From UBA6136 sp044350805 (GTDB lineage: Bacteria > Pseudomonadota > Gammaproteobacteria > Methylococcales > Methylococcaceae): 64,000 bases of DNA. A program made the translations under genes and the position numbers. The DNA lies in NCBI GenBank assembly GCA_044350805.1, contig JBILGU010000007.1, positions 1-64,000 on the forward strand, in the 5' to 3' direction. Under the pieces are notes generated by a model, which was given only the letters and a program-made list of their open reading frames with translations, was not told the origin of the DNA and did no database searches. This document shows, piece by piece, positions 8,779 to 17,689 of this stretch (its first letter is position 1; each line of letters starts with the position of its first letter).

Positions 8779-8780
8779 AA

Positions 8781-9218
8781 ATGTTTCTGAATACGTTGGG
8801 CCCGGTTCCGGGTAGCCGTCCGGAACGCAAGAGAGTCGGTCGTGGTATCGGTTCTACCCTTGGCAAGACCAGTGGTAAGGGACATAAGGGTCAGAAGGCT
8901 CGTGCAGGTGGTTTCCACAAGGTGGGTTTCGAAGGCGGCCAGATGCCGCTGCAGCGTCGCCTTCCGAAGGTGGGCTTCCGCTCCAGAACGAAGAAATTCA
9001 CTGCTGAAGTTCGTCTTCACGAACTTTTGAAGGTCGAAGGCGGAAAGATCGATCTGTTGTCTCTCAAGCAGGCAAACCTGATCCCGGCTTTCGCTAAGAC
9101 TGCCGCCATCATTGACTCGGGTGAAATCACCCTGGCCGTCCAGGTCGCATCAGGCGTTCGCGTCACCAAGGGTGCGAAGGTCAAGATTGAAGCCGCTGGC
9201 GGCGCAGTAGGAGTCTAA
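8781..9218 (+). CDS. rplO: 50S ribosomal protein L15
   Basis: L15, a late 50S assembly protein. I start at ATG 8781 (MFLNTLGPVPGSRPERKRVG, 145 residues), which matches the family start, instead of the in-frame TTG at 8775 that overlaps rpmD. The glycine-rich RGIGSTLGKTSGKGHKGQKA and FEGGQMPLQRRLPKVGF are diagnostic. Confidence 0.97.
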   Translation: MFLNTLGPVPGSRPERKRVGRGIGSTLGKTSGKGHKGQKARAGGFHKVGFEGGQMPLQRRLPKVGFRSRTKKFTAEVRLHELLKVEGGKIDLLSLKQANLIPAFAKTAAIIDSGEITLAVQVASGVRVTKGAKVKIEAAGGAVGV

Positions 9219-9219
9219 G

Positions 9220-10542
9220 ATGAGTGCCGCAAGCTCCGCCCTTTCCGATCAATTCGGTCGCCTTGGCGAATTGCGGCAGCGTTTGCTGTTCGTAATCGGG
9301 GCTCTGTTTGTTTACCGCGTCGGCGCTCACATCCCGATTCCCGGGATTGATCCCCGTGCGTTAGCAAGCATGTTCGCCGATAAAGGCGGAATCCTGGACA
9401 TGGTAAACATGTTTTCAGGTGGTTCGCTGAAGCGCCTCAGTATCTTTGCGTTGGGCATCATGCCTTATATCTCGGCCTCCATCATTCTGCAGTTGATGGC
9501 AGGTGTGGTTCCCCAGCTTGAACAGATCAAGAAAGAGGGTGAATCAGGTCGAAAGAAGATCAATCAATGGACGCGTTATGCGACCGTCTTTCTCGCCAGC
9601 TTCCAGGCGGTCGGGATTGGGATGGCGCTGCAGGGGCAGTCTGCAGGCGGTGCGCCTGTCGTGATCAACCCCGGATTCCAGTTTGTCTTCGTTTGTGCCG
9701 TTTCGCTGGTGTGTGGCACCGTTTTCCTGATGTGGCTGGGTGAGCAGATCACCGAGCGGGGCATCGGTAACGGGATCTCCATCATTATCTTCTCCGGGAT
9801 TGTCGCAGGCCTTCCCCAGGCCGTCGGTGGCACTCTGGAACTGGCGCGGACAGGGGAGCTGAGTACGTTCAGCATCATCGCGCTGTTTGCAATTGCCGTG
9901 GGTGTCACCGCCCTTGTGGTCTTTGTTGAACGCGGCCAGCGCCGAATTGTCATTAATTATGCGAAGCGACAAGAAGGTCGAAAGATGTATGCGGCTCACA
10001 AGAGCTTCCTGCCTCTGAAACTGAACATGTCCGGCGTTATTCCTCCGATCTTTGCATCCAGCATTATCTTGTTCCCCGCGACCATTGCGGGTTGGTTCAG
10101 CAATGCGGATGGCATGGGTTGGCTGCAGGACGTGGCAACAACTTTGTCTCCCGGACAGCCAATTTATGTGTTACTCTATGCGGCTGCCATCATCTTCTTC
10201 TGTTTCTTCTACGCGGCACTCGTTTTCAATTCAAACGAGACCTCGGAAAACCTCAAGAAGTCTGGTGCAATTATTCCGGGAGTTCGTCCTGGTCAGCAGA
10301 CAGCACAGTACATCGACAGCGTCATGACGCGTCTGACGTTGGTGGGCTCCTTCTACATCACGGCCGTATGCCTGTTGCCGGAGTTCCTGATCCTTTACTG
10401 GAACGTACCGTTCTATTTTGGCGGCACGTCTCTTTTGATTATTGTGGTGGTGGTCATGGACTTCATGTCCCAGGTGCAAACCTACGTGATCTCACACCAG
10501 TACGAAGGTTTGCTTAAGAAAAGTAACATCAAGTTGGGTTGA
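9220..10542 (+). CDS. secY: Preprotein translocase subunit SecY
   Basis: A 440-residue channel subunit of the Sec translocon in the inner membrane. The plug-region AHIPIPGIDPRAL, the ITERGIGNGISIIIFSGIV segment and cytoplasmic loop VERGQRRIVINYAKRQ are classic SecY. Ten hydrophobic stretches can be followed along the protein. One base separates it from rplO. The usual infA gene does not follow; rpmJ is next. Confidence 0.98.
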   Translation: MSAASSALSDQFGRLGELRQRLLFVIGALFVYRVGAHIPIPGIDPRALASMFADKGGILDMVNMFSGGSLKRLSIFALGIMPYISASIILQLMAGVVPQLEQIKKEGESGRKKINQWTRYATVFLASFQAVGIGMALQGQSAGGAPVVINPGFQFVFVCAVSLVCGTVFLMWLGEQITERGIGNGISIIIFSGIVAGLPQAVGGTLELARTGELSTFSIIALFAIAVGVTALVVFVERGQRRIVINYAKRQEGRKMYAAHKSFLPLKLNMSGVIPPIFASSIILFPATIAGWFSNADGMGWLQDVATTLSPGQPIYVLLYAAAIIFFCFFYAALVFNSNETSENLKKSGAIIPGVRPGQQTAQYIDSVMTRLTLVGSFYITAVCLLPEFLILYWNVPFYFGGTSLLIIVVVVMDFMSQVQTYVISHQYEGLLKKSNIKLG

Positions 10543-10569
10543 TCCGGCTTGAAGAATTAGGGGATTACC

Positions 10570-10683
10570 GTGAAAGTTCGTGCATCAGTCAAGAAGATCT
10601 GCAGAAATTGCAAGGTTCTCAAGCGCAATGGCATCGTTCGGATCATCTGCAAAGATGCGCGCCACAAGCAGCGCCAGGGTTAA
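10570..10683 (+). CDS. rpmJ: 50S ribosomal protein L36 (zinc-binding type)
   Basis: A 37-residue protein, MKVRASVKKICRNCKVLKRN and so on, starting with GTG at 10570. Cys11, Cys14, Cys27 and His32 form the zinc ribbon of the C+ type. Its position after secY is conserved; infA, often found between them, is absent in the 27-base gap. Confidence 0.97.
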   Translation: MKVRASVKKICRNCKVLKRNGIVRIICKDARHKQRQG

Positions 10684-10748
10684 GGGGTCCGTGACCGCTT
10701 TCCGTTGCCTGGTAACAAATTAAATACCCGGAGTTGGAGACTAAGTAG

Positions 10749-11105
10749 ATGGCCCGTATCGCTGGCGTAAACATACCGGATCATAAGCATCTGGTGATTT
10801 CACTCACCGCAATCTATGGCATTGGTCGTACCCGTGCTAAGGAAATCTGCCAGAAGCTGGCTCTTGATCCCGCCGCCAAGGTCAAAAGTCTTGATGAAGC
10901 AGACGTCGAACGGATCCGTGAGGAAGTTGCCAAGTTTACGGTTGAGGGTGATCTTCGCCGCGAAACCGCCATGAACATTAAGCGTCTCATGGATCTCGGT
11001 TGCTATCGTGGTATTCGTCACCGTCGCGGTCTTCCGCTTCGTGGTCAGCGTACTCGCACGAATGCTCGTACACGTAAGGGTCCTCGTCGTCCCGTCCGTA
11101 AGTAA
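10749..11105 (+). CDS. rpsM: 30S ribosomal protein S13
   Basis: A 118-residue S13 (ARIAGVNIPDHKHLVISLT at the start; RGLPLRGQRTRTNARTRKGP at the basic C-terminus reaching the P-site). First gene of the alpha operon; a 65-base gap after rpmJ holds a GGAG site. Confidence 0.98.
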   Translation: MARIAGVNIPDHKHLVISLTAIYGIGRTRAKEICQKLALDPAAKVKSLDEADVERIREEVAKFTVEGDLRRETAMNIKRLMDLGCYRGIRHRRGLPLRGQRTRTNARTRKGPRRPVRK

Positions 11106-11137
11106 TTTTTTGAATTTCACTCATTAGGTAAGGTACG

Positions 11138-11524
11138 ATGGCAGGTCCAGGTCGCCCCACTAAGAAGATCAAGCGTGATGTGTCTGACGGTATTGTCCAC
11201 ATCAATGCTACGTTCAATAACACGATCATCACCATCACGGATCGCAAAGGTAATGCGCTGGCTTGGGCCACTGCAGGTGCTTCTGGATTCCGCGGTTCAC
11301 GCAAAAGCACGCCCTTCGCTGCACAGGTTGCCGCTGAAAAGGTTGGCAACATTGTGAAGGAATATGGCGTTCGCAATCTTGACGTCGTCATCAAGGGTCC
11401 TGGACCAGGGCGCGAGTCAGCCGTACGATCACTGAATAATCTTGGCTTCAAGATCACCAACATCGTTGACGGAACGCCGATTCCGCACAACGGTTGCCGG
11501 CCGCCTAAGAAGCGCCGCGTTTAA
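11138..11524 (+). CDS. rpsK: 30S ribosomal protein S11
   Basis: A 128-residue S11 with GIVHINATFNNTIITITD and the C-terminal IPHNGCRPPKKRRV, part of the 30S platform that holds the E-site and Shine-Dalgarno helix. Between rpsM and rpsD as usual. Confidence 0.98.
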   Translation: MAGPGRPTKKIKRDVSDGIVHINATFNNTIITITDRKGNALAWATAGASGFRGSRKSTPFAAQVAAEKVGNIVKEYGVRNLDVVIKGPGPGRESAVRSLNNLGFKITNIVDGTPIPHNGCRPPKKRRV

Positions 11525-11539
11525 TTTCGAGGTTTCAAA

Positions 11540-12160
11540 ATGGCAAGATATCTTGGCCCCAAGTGCAAGCTCAGCCGTCGCGAAGGCACTGATCTTTTCC
11601 TGAAGTCACGCGGCAAGTCCCTTGAGGGTAAGTGCAAGCTTGATCAGCAACCAGGTCAGCACGGTACTAAGCGTCCGCGCATGTCTGACTATGCGACCCA
11701 GCTTCGCGAAAAGCAGAAGCTCCGTCGTATTTACGGTGTTCTGGAAAAGCAGTTCCGCAACTACTATAAGGCCGCTGCACAGCAGAAGGGCTCTACCGGT
11801 CAGAACCTGCTCAACTTCCTGGAAGGACGTCTCGATAACGTCGTCTACCGCATGGGTTTTGCAGCGACCCGCGCTGAAGCGCGTCAGCTGGTGAGCCATA
11901 AGGCCATCCAAGTGAATGGTCGAGTTCTCAATATCCCCTCTTATCAGCTTAAGACGGGTGATGTGGTTTCTGTGCGTGAAAAGTCAAAGGCCCAGCTTCG
12001 CATCAAGGATGCGCTCGGAGTGGCCGAACAGTATGGCTTCCCGGTATGGCTCGACGTCGACTCTCAGAAAATGCAGGGAGTCTACAAGTCTTCTCCGGAC
12101 CGTTCAGAGCTCGGATCTGAGATCAATGAACAGCTGGTTGTCGAACTTTACTCTAAGTAA
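11540..12160 (+). CDS. rpsD: 30S ribosomal protein S4
   Basis: A 206-residue S4 (ARYLGPKCKLSRREGTDLF) with the S4 RNA-binding domain around RLDNVVYRMGFAATRAEARQ. A primary 16S binder; in E. coli it is the autogenous regulator of the alpha operon. Nine bases before rpoA. Confidence 0.98.
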   Translation: MARYLGPKCKLSRREGTDLFLKSRGKSLEGKCKLDQQPGQHGTKRPRMSDYATQLREKQKLRRIYGVLEKQFRNYYKAAAQQKGSTGQNLLNFLEGRLDNVVYRMGFAATRAEARQLVSHKAIQVNGRVLNIPSYQLKTGDVVSVREKSKAQLRIKDALGVAEQYGFPVWLDVDSQKMQGVYKSSPDRSELGSEINEQLVVELYSK

Positions 12161-12169
12161 TAGACGCTA

Positions 12170-13159
12170 ATGCAAAGTTATCTGGCTAACCTGATCAAGC
12201 CGCGCCTTGTTGACGTCACTCCGGTGACGAAAAACAACGCGCGAATCGTTATTGAGCCCCTGGAACGTGGTTATGGCCACACTCTGGGCAACGCACTGCG
12301 CCGTGTGCTTCTCTCCTCAATCCCTGGCTGTGCAGTGACCTCTGTCAGCATTCAGGGGGTTGATCACGAATATTCGTCGATTGACGGTGTTCGTGAAGAT
12401 GTCCTCGATATCTTGCTGAACCTCAAGAATCTTGCAATCAAGGTTCATGAAGGCCACGAGACCACGCTTAATCTGAAGCGTAAGGGTCCTGGCAAGGTCA
12501 CGGCAGCGGATATTACCAGCAGCCATGTTGCTGAGGTCGTCAATCCTGATCTTGAAATCGCGAATCTGACGGATACAGCAGAGTTGGATATCACTCTGCA
12601 TGTCCAGCGTGGTCGTGGTTATCAGCCCGTATCGACGCGCCTGCCCCATGCAGACAATGTCGATGTCGGCTCATTGCAGCTGGATGCTTCCTTCAGCCCG
12701 ATCAAGCGCGTTTCGTATATTGTCGAAAGTGCCCGTGTTGAACAGCGTACTGACCTTGACAAGTTGGTTATCGAAATCGAGACCAATGGGACCGTCGAGC
12801 CAGAAGAAGCCGTTCGTCAGGCTGCTGCGATTCTGAATGATCACCTTTCCGTTTTCATCGCGCTCCAGGGCGAAGATGGTCCCGGAATTACTGAAGATCG
12901 CCCCGATTTCGATCCTTTGTTGATGCGTCCAGTGGACGATCTTGAGTTGACAGTTCGCTCTGCGAATTGCCTCAAGGCGGAAAACATCTTCTACATCGGT
13001 GATCTGATTCTTCGGACCGAGAATGATCTTCTTAAGACGCCGAACCTCGGCAAGAAGTCTCTCACCGAGATCAAGGACATCCTGGCTACCAAGGGTCTTT
13101 CCCTTGGCATGCGTCTGGAAAATTGGCCCCCCGAGAGTCTCAAGCGTGATAACGGCTGA
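12170..13159 (+). CDS. rpoA: RNA polymerase subunit alpha
   Basis: A 329-residue alpha subunit. The N-terminal dimerisation domain shows YGHTLGNALRRVLLSSIPG; the C-terminal domain (about residues 250-320) that binds UP elements and activators shows SVRSANCLKAENI-like and LGKKSLTEIKDILATKGLSLG segments. It sits between rpsD and rplQ in the alpha operon. Confidence 0.98.
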   Translation: MQSYLANLIKPRLVDVTPVTKNNARIVIEPLERGYGHTLGNALRRVLLSSIPGCAVTSVSIQGVDHEYSSIDGVREDVLDILLNLKNLAIKVHEGHETTLNLKRKGPGKVTAADITSSHVAEVVNPDLEIANLTDTAELDITLHVQRGRGYQPVSTRLPHADNVDVGSLQLDASFSPIKRVSYIVESARVEQRTDLDKLVIEIETNGTVEPEEAVRQAAAILNDHLSVFIALQGEDGPGITEDRPDFDPLLMRPVDDLELTVRSANCLKAENIFYIGDLILRTENDLLKTPNLGKKSLTEIKDILATKGLSLGMRLENWPPESLKRDNG

Positions 13160-13181
13160 GACCTGACCCTAGAGCAGAACT

Positions 13182-13544
13182 ATGAGACACCGTAAGTCAG
13201 GACGTAAGTTCAATATCAACAGCAGCCACCGTGCGGCGCTGTTCCGTAATCTCACGAATGCGCTCATTCACAATGAGATTATCAAGACCACCCTTCCTAA
13301 GGCGAAGGAGATGCGTCGTTTTGCTGAGCCGCTCATCACCCTCTCAAAGGAAGACAGTGTTGCAGCGCGCCGCCTGGCGTTCGCTCGTACCCGAGATCGT
13401 GATGTGGTGACCAAGCTGTTCGAACAGCTGGGTCCGCGCTACAAGGCTCGTCCGGGTGGCTATTTGCGTATTCTTAAGTGCGGCCTGCGTGCTGGCGATT
13501 CTGCGCCGATGGCGTATGTCGAACTCGTTGATCGTCCGGAATAA
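13182..13544 (+). CDS. rplQ: 50S ribosomal protein L17
   Basis: A 120-residue L17 (MRHRKSGRKFNINSSHRAAL) and the last gene of the ribosomal block. GGYLRILKCGLRAGDSAPMA marks the conserved C-terminus. A clear intrinsic terminator follows 25 bases downstream. Confidence 0.98.
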   Translation: MRHRKSGRKFNINSSHRAALFRNLTNALIHNEIIKTTLPKAKEMRRFAEPLITLSKEDSVAARRLAFARTRDRDVVTKLFEQLGPRYKARPGGYLRILKCGLRAGDSAPMAYVELVDRPE

Positions 13545-13569
13545 GCTTCGGTCGCACATCCGCAAAACG

Positions 13570-13592
13570 CCCTGCCTTGTGCAGGGTTTTTT
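13570..13592 (+). terminator. Intrinsic terminator of the ribosomal operon
   Basis: CCCTGC at 13570-13575 pairs with GCAGGG at 13581-13586 around a five-base loop, followed by six T residues. It lies just after rplQ and before folP. Confidence 0.9.
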
Positions 13593-13659
13593 GTATCCCT
13601 TTCTTATTGCGTCACCGATTGCCACAGCCTGTTCTCTGCCCTGATAGGCAGGTTTTCTC

Positions 13660-14529
13660 GTGAGATCTCTGATGAAAGATTCCTTTGAGGCTCGGCTCCA
13701 ACTGGATCGCCCTTTGGTGATGGGCATCCTCAATGTGACTCCCGACAGTTTTTCAGATGGCGGTGTCCACCTCGACCCTCTGGTCGCACGAGACAAGGCG
13801 CGGGTTATGGTGGGCGAGGGTGCCGATCTGATCGATGTTGGCGGGGAGTCGACTCGCCCCGGAGCCCTTCCCGTATCGCCTGATGAGCAGTGTCGTCGAG
13901 TTCTTCCTGTCCTTGATGCGCTTTTGTCAGGTGGGGAGGGTCACCCCAAGCCGTTTGTCAGTATTGATACGGCGTCTTCCCAAGTCGCTCAAGAGGCGCT
14001 TCTTAGGGGGGCCGTCCTTGTGAATGACGTGACGGCCGGCAGGGGTGATCCGCGCATGTTCGATGTCGTCGCGCGCCATAAGGCCTATATGGTGCTCATG
14101 CATATGCAGGGGACCCCCCTGACGATGCAGGATGCCCCTCAGTACCAGGATGTCACCGATGAGGTCGCTGAATACCTTTTGGATCGTGTGGAGGCAGCTG
14201 TGGTCGCAGGCGTTGCGAGAGAGCGCATCATATTGGATCCGGGGATCGGCTTCGGCAAGACACGAGCGCACAATCTGACCCTTCTGCATCAGATGGACAG
14301 GCTCTGTCGCCTTGGCTATCCCATTCTTTTGGGCTGTAGTCGAAAGCGATTCATGGGAAGCCTCTGTGATGAGGCGGATCCTTCAGCTTTGGTCGGTGCG
14401 ACCGTTGCGACGACGGCTTTGGGTGTTGCCCAGGGGGTGCGCCTCTTCAGGGTCCATGATGTCAGGCCGAATCGCCAGGCGGCTGATGTCGCATGGCGCC
14501 TTTCGAAGGGCGCAGATCAGGCTTTTTGA
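13660..14529 (+). CDS. folP: Dihydropteroate synthase
   Basis: DHPS joins p-aminobenzoate to dihydropterin pyrophosphate in folate synthesis and is the sulfonamide target. A 289-residue TIM barrel with the two signatures VMGILNVTPDSFSDGG and DVGGESTRPGA, then LVNDVTAG, LMHMQGTP, LDPGIGFGKT and LGCSRKRFMG. GTG 13660 is chosen because AGGCAGG lies seven bases upstream; ATG 13672 is possible. Its 3' end overlaps convergent panD by 13 bases. Confidence 0.96.
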   Translation: MRSLMKDSFEARLQLDRPLVMGILNVTPDSFSDGGVHLDPLVARDKARVMVGEGADLIDVGGESTRPGALPVSPDEQCRRVLPVLDALLSGGEGHPKPFVSIDTASSQVAQEALLRGAVLVNDVTAGRGDPRMFDVVARHKAYMVLMHMQGTPLTMQDAPQYQDVTDEVAEYLLDRVEAAVVAGVARERIILDPGIGFGKTRAHNLTLLHQMDRLCRLGYPILLGCSRKRFMGSLCDEADPSALVGATVATTALGVAQGVRLFRVHDVRPNRQAADVAWRLSKGADQAF

Positions 14530-14897
14530 ACGGGAATGGCGTTACCGGTCCGGGTGACGCCATTCTTCGCATCAAGATAGATCAGCTTGGGTTTGAAATC
14601 AGAGAGCTCAGTCTCTGATACTTGGGCATAGGCACAGATGATCAGGATATCGCCAGGTGAGGCAAGGCGAGCTGCTGCACCATTCACGGAAATGATTCCG
14701 CTGCCGGCTTCGGCCTTGATAGCGTAAGTGACGAAGCGCGATCCGGTGTTGACGTTGTAGATGTGGATCTGTTCGTATTCGCGAATGCCTGAAGCGGCCA
14801 GCAATTGATCATCGATCGCGCAAGATCCCTCGTACTCGAGCTCTGAATGGGTAACGGTAGCGCGATGGAGCTTCGCCTTGAGCATCGTCGTGAGCAT
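14517..14897 (-). CDS. panD: Aspartate 1-decarboxylase precursor
   Basis: PanD decarboxylates aspartate to beta-alanine for pantothenate and CoA. The proenzyme self-cleaves between Gly and Ser in the motif YEGSCAI to make the pyruvoyl cofactor. Starting at ATG 14897 puts this at Gly24-Ser25 as in E. coli, so I prefer it to the upstream ATG 14903. Other conserved parts are NVNTGSRFVTYAI and GAAARLASPGDILII. The gene converges on folP and shares 13 bases with its end. Confidence 0.96.
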   Translation of the reverse strand: MLTTMLKAKLHRATVTHSELEYEGSCAIDDQLLAASGIREYEQIHIYNVNTGSRFVTYAIKAEAGSGIISVNGAAARLASPGDILIICAYAQVSETELSDFKPKLIYLDAKNGVTRTGNAIPVQKA

Positions 14898-15050
14898 GTT
14901 CATAGGCCATAAAAAAAAGACCGTGAATTATCTCTGATTCTCTCTCTGGCCGCAAATCCGCCGCCCGAATCAGACCGTTCTTGGCCCCTCTGGCGTATTG
15001 TGGCCCAGCAATTTGTTAAGATGACCTCATTGCTTTTGGAGTAATAAATC

Positions 15051-15263
15051 ATGGGTATTGGTATTTGGGAGTTGGTCCTTCTTCTTCTGATCGTGCTGCT
15101 TTTGTTTGGCACCAAACGACTGCGTAATGTCGGCGGCGACTTGGGGACGGCTATCAAAAGTTTTCGTTCGGCACTGAGTGCGACTGAGGAGCCTGACGAA
15201 AAGTCAAAGCATGAACCCGATGCGCCCGAGGGGAAGAGCGACAAGGCTGATCGGGACGCCTAA
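15051..15263 (+). CDS. tatA: Sec-independent translocase protein TatA
   Basis: A 70-residue Tat pore component: one N-terminal membrane helix (IWELVLLLLIVLLLFG), the hinge FGTKRLRN, an amphipathic helix (VGGDLGTAIKSFRSALS) and a charged tail. GGAG lies before the ATG. First gene of tatABC, which exports folded, twin-arginine-signal proteins. Confidence 0.95.
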   Translation: MGIGIWELVLLLLIVLLLFGTKRLRNVGGDLGTAIKSFRSALSATEEPDEKSKHEPDAPEGKSDKADRDA

Positions 15264-15269
15264 TCTACA

Positions 15270-15590
15270 ATGTTTGATGTCGGATTTTCAGAGCTATTGC
15301 TGATCGCGCTTGTAGCACTCATTGTCTTTGGACCTGAGCGGCTACCAAAGCTTGTGAAGGAAACAAGTTACTGGATCAGGAAGGTCAGGAGCAGCATGCA
15401 CTCAGCGAAGTCCGAGATTGATCGGGAGCTTCAGTTGATGGAATTGCGGGCCACCATGGAGGAACGCAAGAAGAAGTTCTTGGCCGAGGCCGAGGCCCTC
15501 GGTATGAATGAAAACTCGATCCTGAATCCTGCCCCTCCTACGGTTTCTTCTGAGCCCTCCAAAGTTGAGGAGAAGCGTGACTCAGATTGA
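15270..15590 (+). CDS. tatB: Sec-independent translocase protein TatB
   Basis: A 106-residue TatB, longer and with a distinct start (MFDVGFSELLLIALVALIVF, then GPERLPKLVKE) that is typical of the substrate-receptor partner of TatC. Six bases after tatA; its 3' end overlaps tatC by 14 bases. Confidence 0.95.
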   Translation: MFDVGFSELLLIALVALIVFGPERLPKLVKETSYWIRKVRSSMHSAKSEIDRELQLMELRATMEERKKKFLAEAEALGMNENSILNPAPPTVSSEPSKVEEKRDSD

Positions 15591-16356
15591 TTATCCGGGT
15601 GGGGAAGAGAATGAGCAGCCGTTCGTCACCCACCTGATTGAACTCCGTAACCGGTTGATTCGCTCGATTATTGCAATCGGTCTCATCTTTGCGGTGATCA
15701 GCTTCAAGGCTAATGAGCTGTATGCCTATCTTGCAGGACCTTTGACCCGACACATGCCCCCCGGGGGACAGATGATCGCCATTGGGGTGGCTTCGCCGTT
15801 TCTTGCGCCCCTGAAGCTTGCGCTCTTCGTCTCGTTTTTTCTTTCAATTCCCTACGTCCTCTATCAGGCTTGGGCGTTTATCGCTCCGGGACTGTATCGC
15901 CACGAAAGACGGATTGCTTTGCCGCTCCTGGTCTCGAGTATTGTTCTTTTTTATTCGGGGATGGCCTTTGCCTACTACGTCGTTTTCCCGCTGATTTTCC
16001 AGTTCATGGTCATGACCGCTCCCCCGGGTGTTGCTGTCATGACGGATATCAATCAGTACATGGATTTTGTCTTGACCTTGTTTGTGGCGTTTGGAATCGC
16101 CTTTGAGGTTCCCATCGCGACGATCCTTCTGGTCGTCAGCGGGATTGCATCACGTGAATCCATTTCGGAATGGCGACCCTATGCCATCGTACTGGCGTTT
16201 GTCGTCGGAGCCATCCTGACCCCTCCGGATGTCGTCTCCCAAGTGCTGATGGCTGTTCCCATCTGGATTCTTTTTGAACTGGGACTGCTTTTTTCCCGGT
16301 TCTTTATCAGTGAGGATGGGGAGGGGTCGGAACAGATGCCCTCAGATCCCTCATGA
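15577..16356 (+). CDS. tatC: Sec-independent translocase protein TatC
   Basis: TatC is the six-helix receptor for the twin-arginine signal. The conserved FVTHLIELRNRLIRS start, the loop LYRHERR (position equivalent to the E103 region) and FAYYVVFPLIFQFM are present. Start GTG 15577 is chosen because GAGGAG at 15567-15572 is well spaced; the in-frame TTG at 15565 is not. 259 residues. Confidence 0.96.
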   Translation: MTQIDYPGGEENEQPFVTHLIELRNRLIRSIIAIGLIFAVISFKANELYAYLAGPLTRHMPPGGQMIAIGVASPFLAPLKLALFVSFFLSIPYVLYQAWAFIAPGLYRHERRIALPLLVSSIVLFYSGMAFAYYVVFPLIFQFMVMTAPPGVAVMTDINQYMDFVLTLFVAFGIAFEVPIATILLVVSGIASRESISEWRPYAIVLAFVVGAILTPPDVVSQVLMAVPIWILFELGLLFSRFFISEDGEGSEQMPSDPS

Positions 16357-16376
16357 TCCTTTGCTCGATGGAGGGC

Positions 16377-16406
16377 ACAAAAAACCCCGCACAGGCGGGG
16401 TTTTTT
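16377..16406. terminator. Bidirectional intrinsic terminator
   Basis: AAAACCCCGC (16381-16390) pairs with GCGGGGTTTT (16395-16404) around ACAG, with A residues before and T residues after. It can end tatC on the plus strand and the converging small gene on the minus strand. Confidence 0.9.
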
Positions 16407-16424
16407 ATGGGCAACCCGTGACGG

Positions 16425-16826
16425 TTACTTGACCCGGGTCAGCTCCTTCCCGTCACTGTCAAAGTGACAGATACCGGTGACGTAGTAGCTGCATTCTGCA
16501 GACTGCTCGACCTTGGCGCCTTCAGGGCTCACTGAGACCTTGAGGACGCAATGCTTGGCTTCGCCTTCGATATGCTTGCGGAAGGTGATTTCATTGTCGC
16601 CGGTCTTCTTCGCTTCACCGCTGATGGCCGCAGAACAATGCTTTTGGGCCCCTTCATCGGCATTGGGGTCGAAATCCACATCAGCGGCGACAAAGACTTC
16701 ACCTGCGACGTTTGTGATCTTCAGGTGATGAACATGATTGCCATCACGACGGAAATAATGCTGGGTATCTGCCATCGCTTGGCCTGAGGCAACGAGGGCA
16801 ACAAGGGCAAAAATAAGATGCTTCAT
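16425..16826 (-). CDS. Predicted periplasmic protein of unknown function
   Basis: A 133-residue protein with a clear Sec signal peptide (MKHLIFALVALVASGQAMA). The mature part has five Cys residues, two of them near the end (CSYYVTGIC), and an early HHLKITNVAGEVFVAADVD strand-rich segment. ATG 16826 is chosen because it opens the signal peptide and AGGAG lies upstream. I do not recognise the family. It follows dapD on the same strand after 38 bases and could be co-transcribed. Confidence 0.75.
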   Translation of the reverse strand: MKHLIFALVALVASGQAMADTQHYFRRDGNHVHHLKITNVAGEVFVAADVDFDPNADEGAQKHCSAAISGEAKKTGDNEITFRKHIEGEAKHCVLKVSVSPEGAKVEQSAECSYYVTGICHFDSDGKELTRVK

Positions 16827-16864
16827 GAAATGGATCTCCTGTGGCGTTGGGCTGTGATGCAAAC

Positions 16865-17680
16865 TTAGTCTCTCAGCAGCTCGTTGATACCCACTTTGCT
16901 GCGGGTTTTTTCATCGACCTGCTTGATGATAACGGCGCAGTAGAGGCTATGGCTACCATCCTTTGCAGGAAGATTGCCTGAAACCACCACGGAGCCTGCC
17001 GGAATCCGGCCGTAGCTGATTTCGCCGGTCATGCGGTTATAAATTTTGGTGCTCTGGCCGATGTAGACGCCCATGGAGATCACCGAGCCTTCCTCGACAA
17101 CGACGCCTTCGACGACTTCGGAGCGGGCGCCGATGAAGCAGTTGTCCTCAATGATTGTCGGGCCGGCCTGGAGGGGTTCGAGAACACCGCCGATTCCAAC
17201 GCCGCCTGACAGATGAACGTTCTTGCCGATCTGAGCACAAGAACCTACGGTGGCCCAGGTGTCGACCATGGTGCCAGAGTCAACGAAGGCGCCGATGTTG
17301 ACGAAGGAGGGCATCAGGACGACGCCGGGTGCAATGTGAGCGCCACGACGGACTGCGGCTGGCGGAACGATCCGAACGCCATGGGCAGCAAATTCCTCGG
17401 GTGAAAAGCTACCAAACTTGGGTTCGACCTTGTCGAAATATTTGGTCTCGCCACCTTCCATCACCCGGTTCTCGGTAATGCGGAATGACAAAAGGACGGC
17501 TTTCTTCAGCCACTGATTGACGACCCACTGGCCGCTGGTTTTTTCGGCCACGCGCGCCTTGCCACTGTCGAGGAGGGCAAGCGATTCATGAATGGCTTCG
17601 CGAACTTCCTTAGAGACCGAAGTCGGGCTGATTTCCGCCCGATTCTCGAAGGCCTGGTTGATGATGTTTTCGAGGGACAT
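16865..17680 (-). CDS. dapD: Tetrahydrodipicolinate N-succinyltransferase
   Basis: DapD succinylates tetrahydrodipicolinate in the succinylase branch of lysine and meso-diaminopimelate synthesis. The 271-residue length, the N-terminal helical domain and the hexapeptide-repeat left-handed beta helix (APGVVLMPSFVNIGAFVDSG, GSCAQIGKNVHLSGGVGIGG) fit the family. Nine bases after dapC, the next enzyme's gene, on the same strand. Confidence 0.96.
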   Translation of the reverse strand: MSLENIINQAFENRAEISPTSVSKEVREAIHESLALLDSGKARVAEKTSGQWVVNQWLKKAVLLSFRITENRVMEGGETKYFDKVEPKFGSFSPEEFAAHGVRIVPPAAVRRGAHIAPGVVLMPSFVNIGAFVDSGTMVDTWATVGSCAQIGKNVHLSGGVGIGGVLEPLQAGPTIIEDNCFIGARSEVVEGVVVEEGSVISMGVYIGQSTKIYNRMTGEISYGRIPAGSVVVSGNLPAKDGSHSLYCAVIIKQVDEKTRSKVGINELLRD

Positions 17681-17689
17681 GCTGTTTTC

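Noticed and set aside
14981..15050. Sigma-70 promoter before tatA
   Set aside because: TTGTGG and TAAGAT are only 13 bases apart; not a convincing -35/-10 pair.
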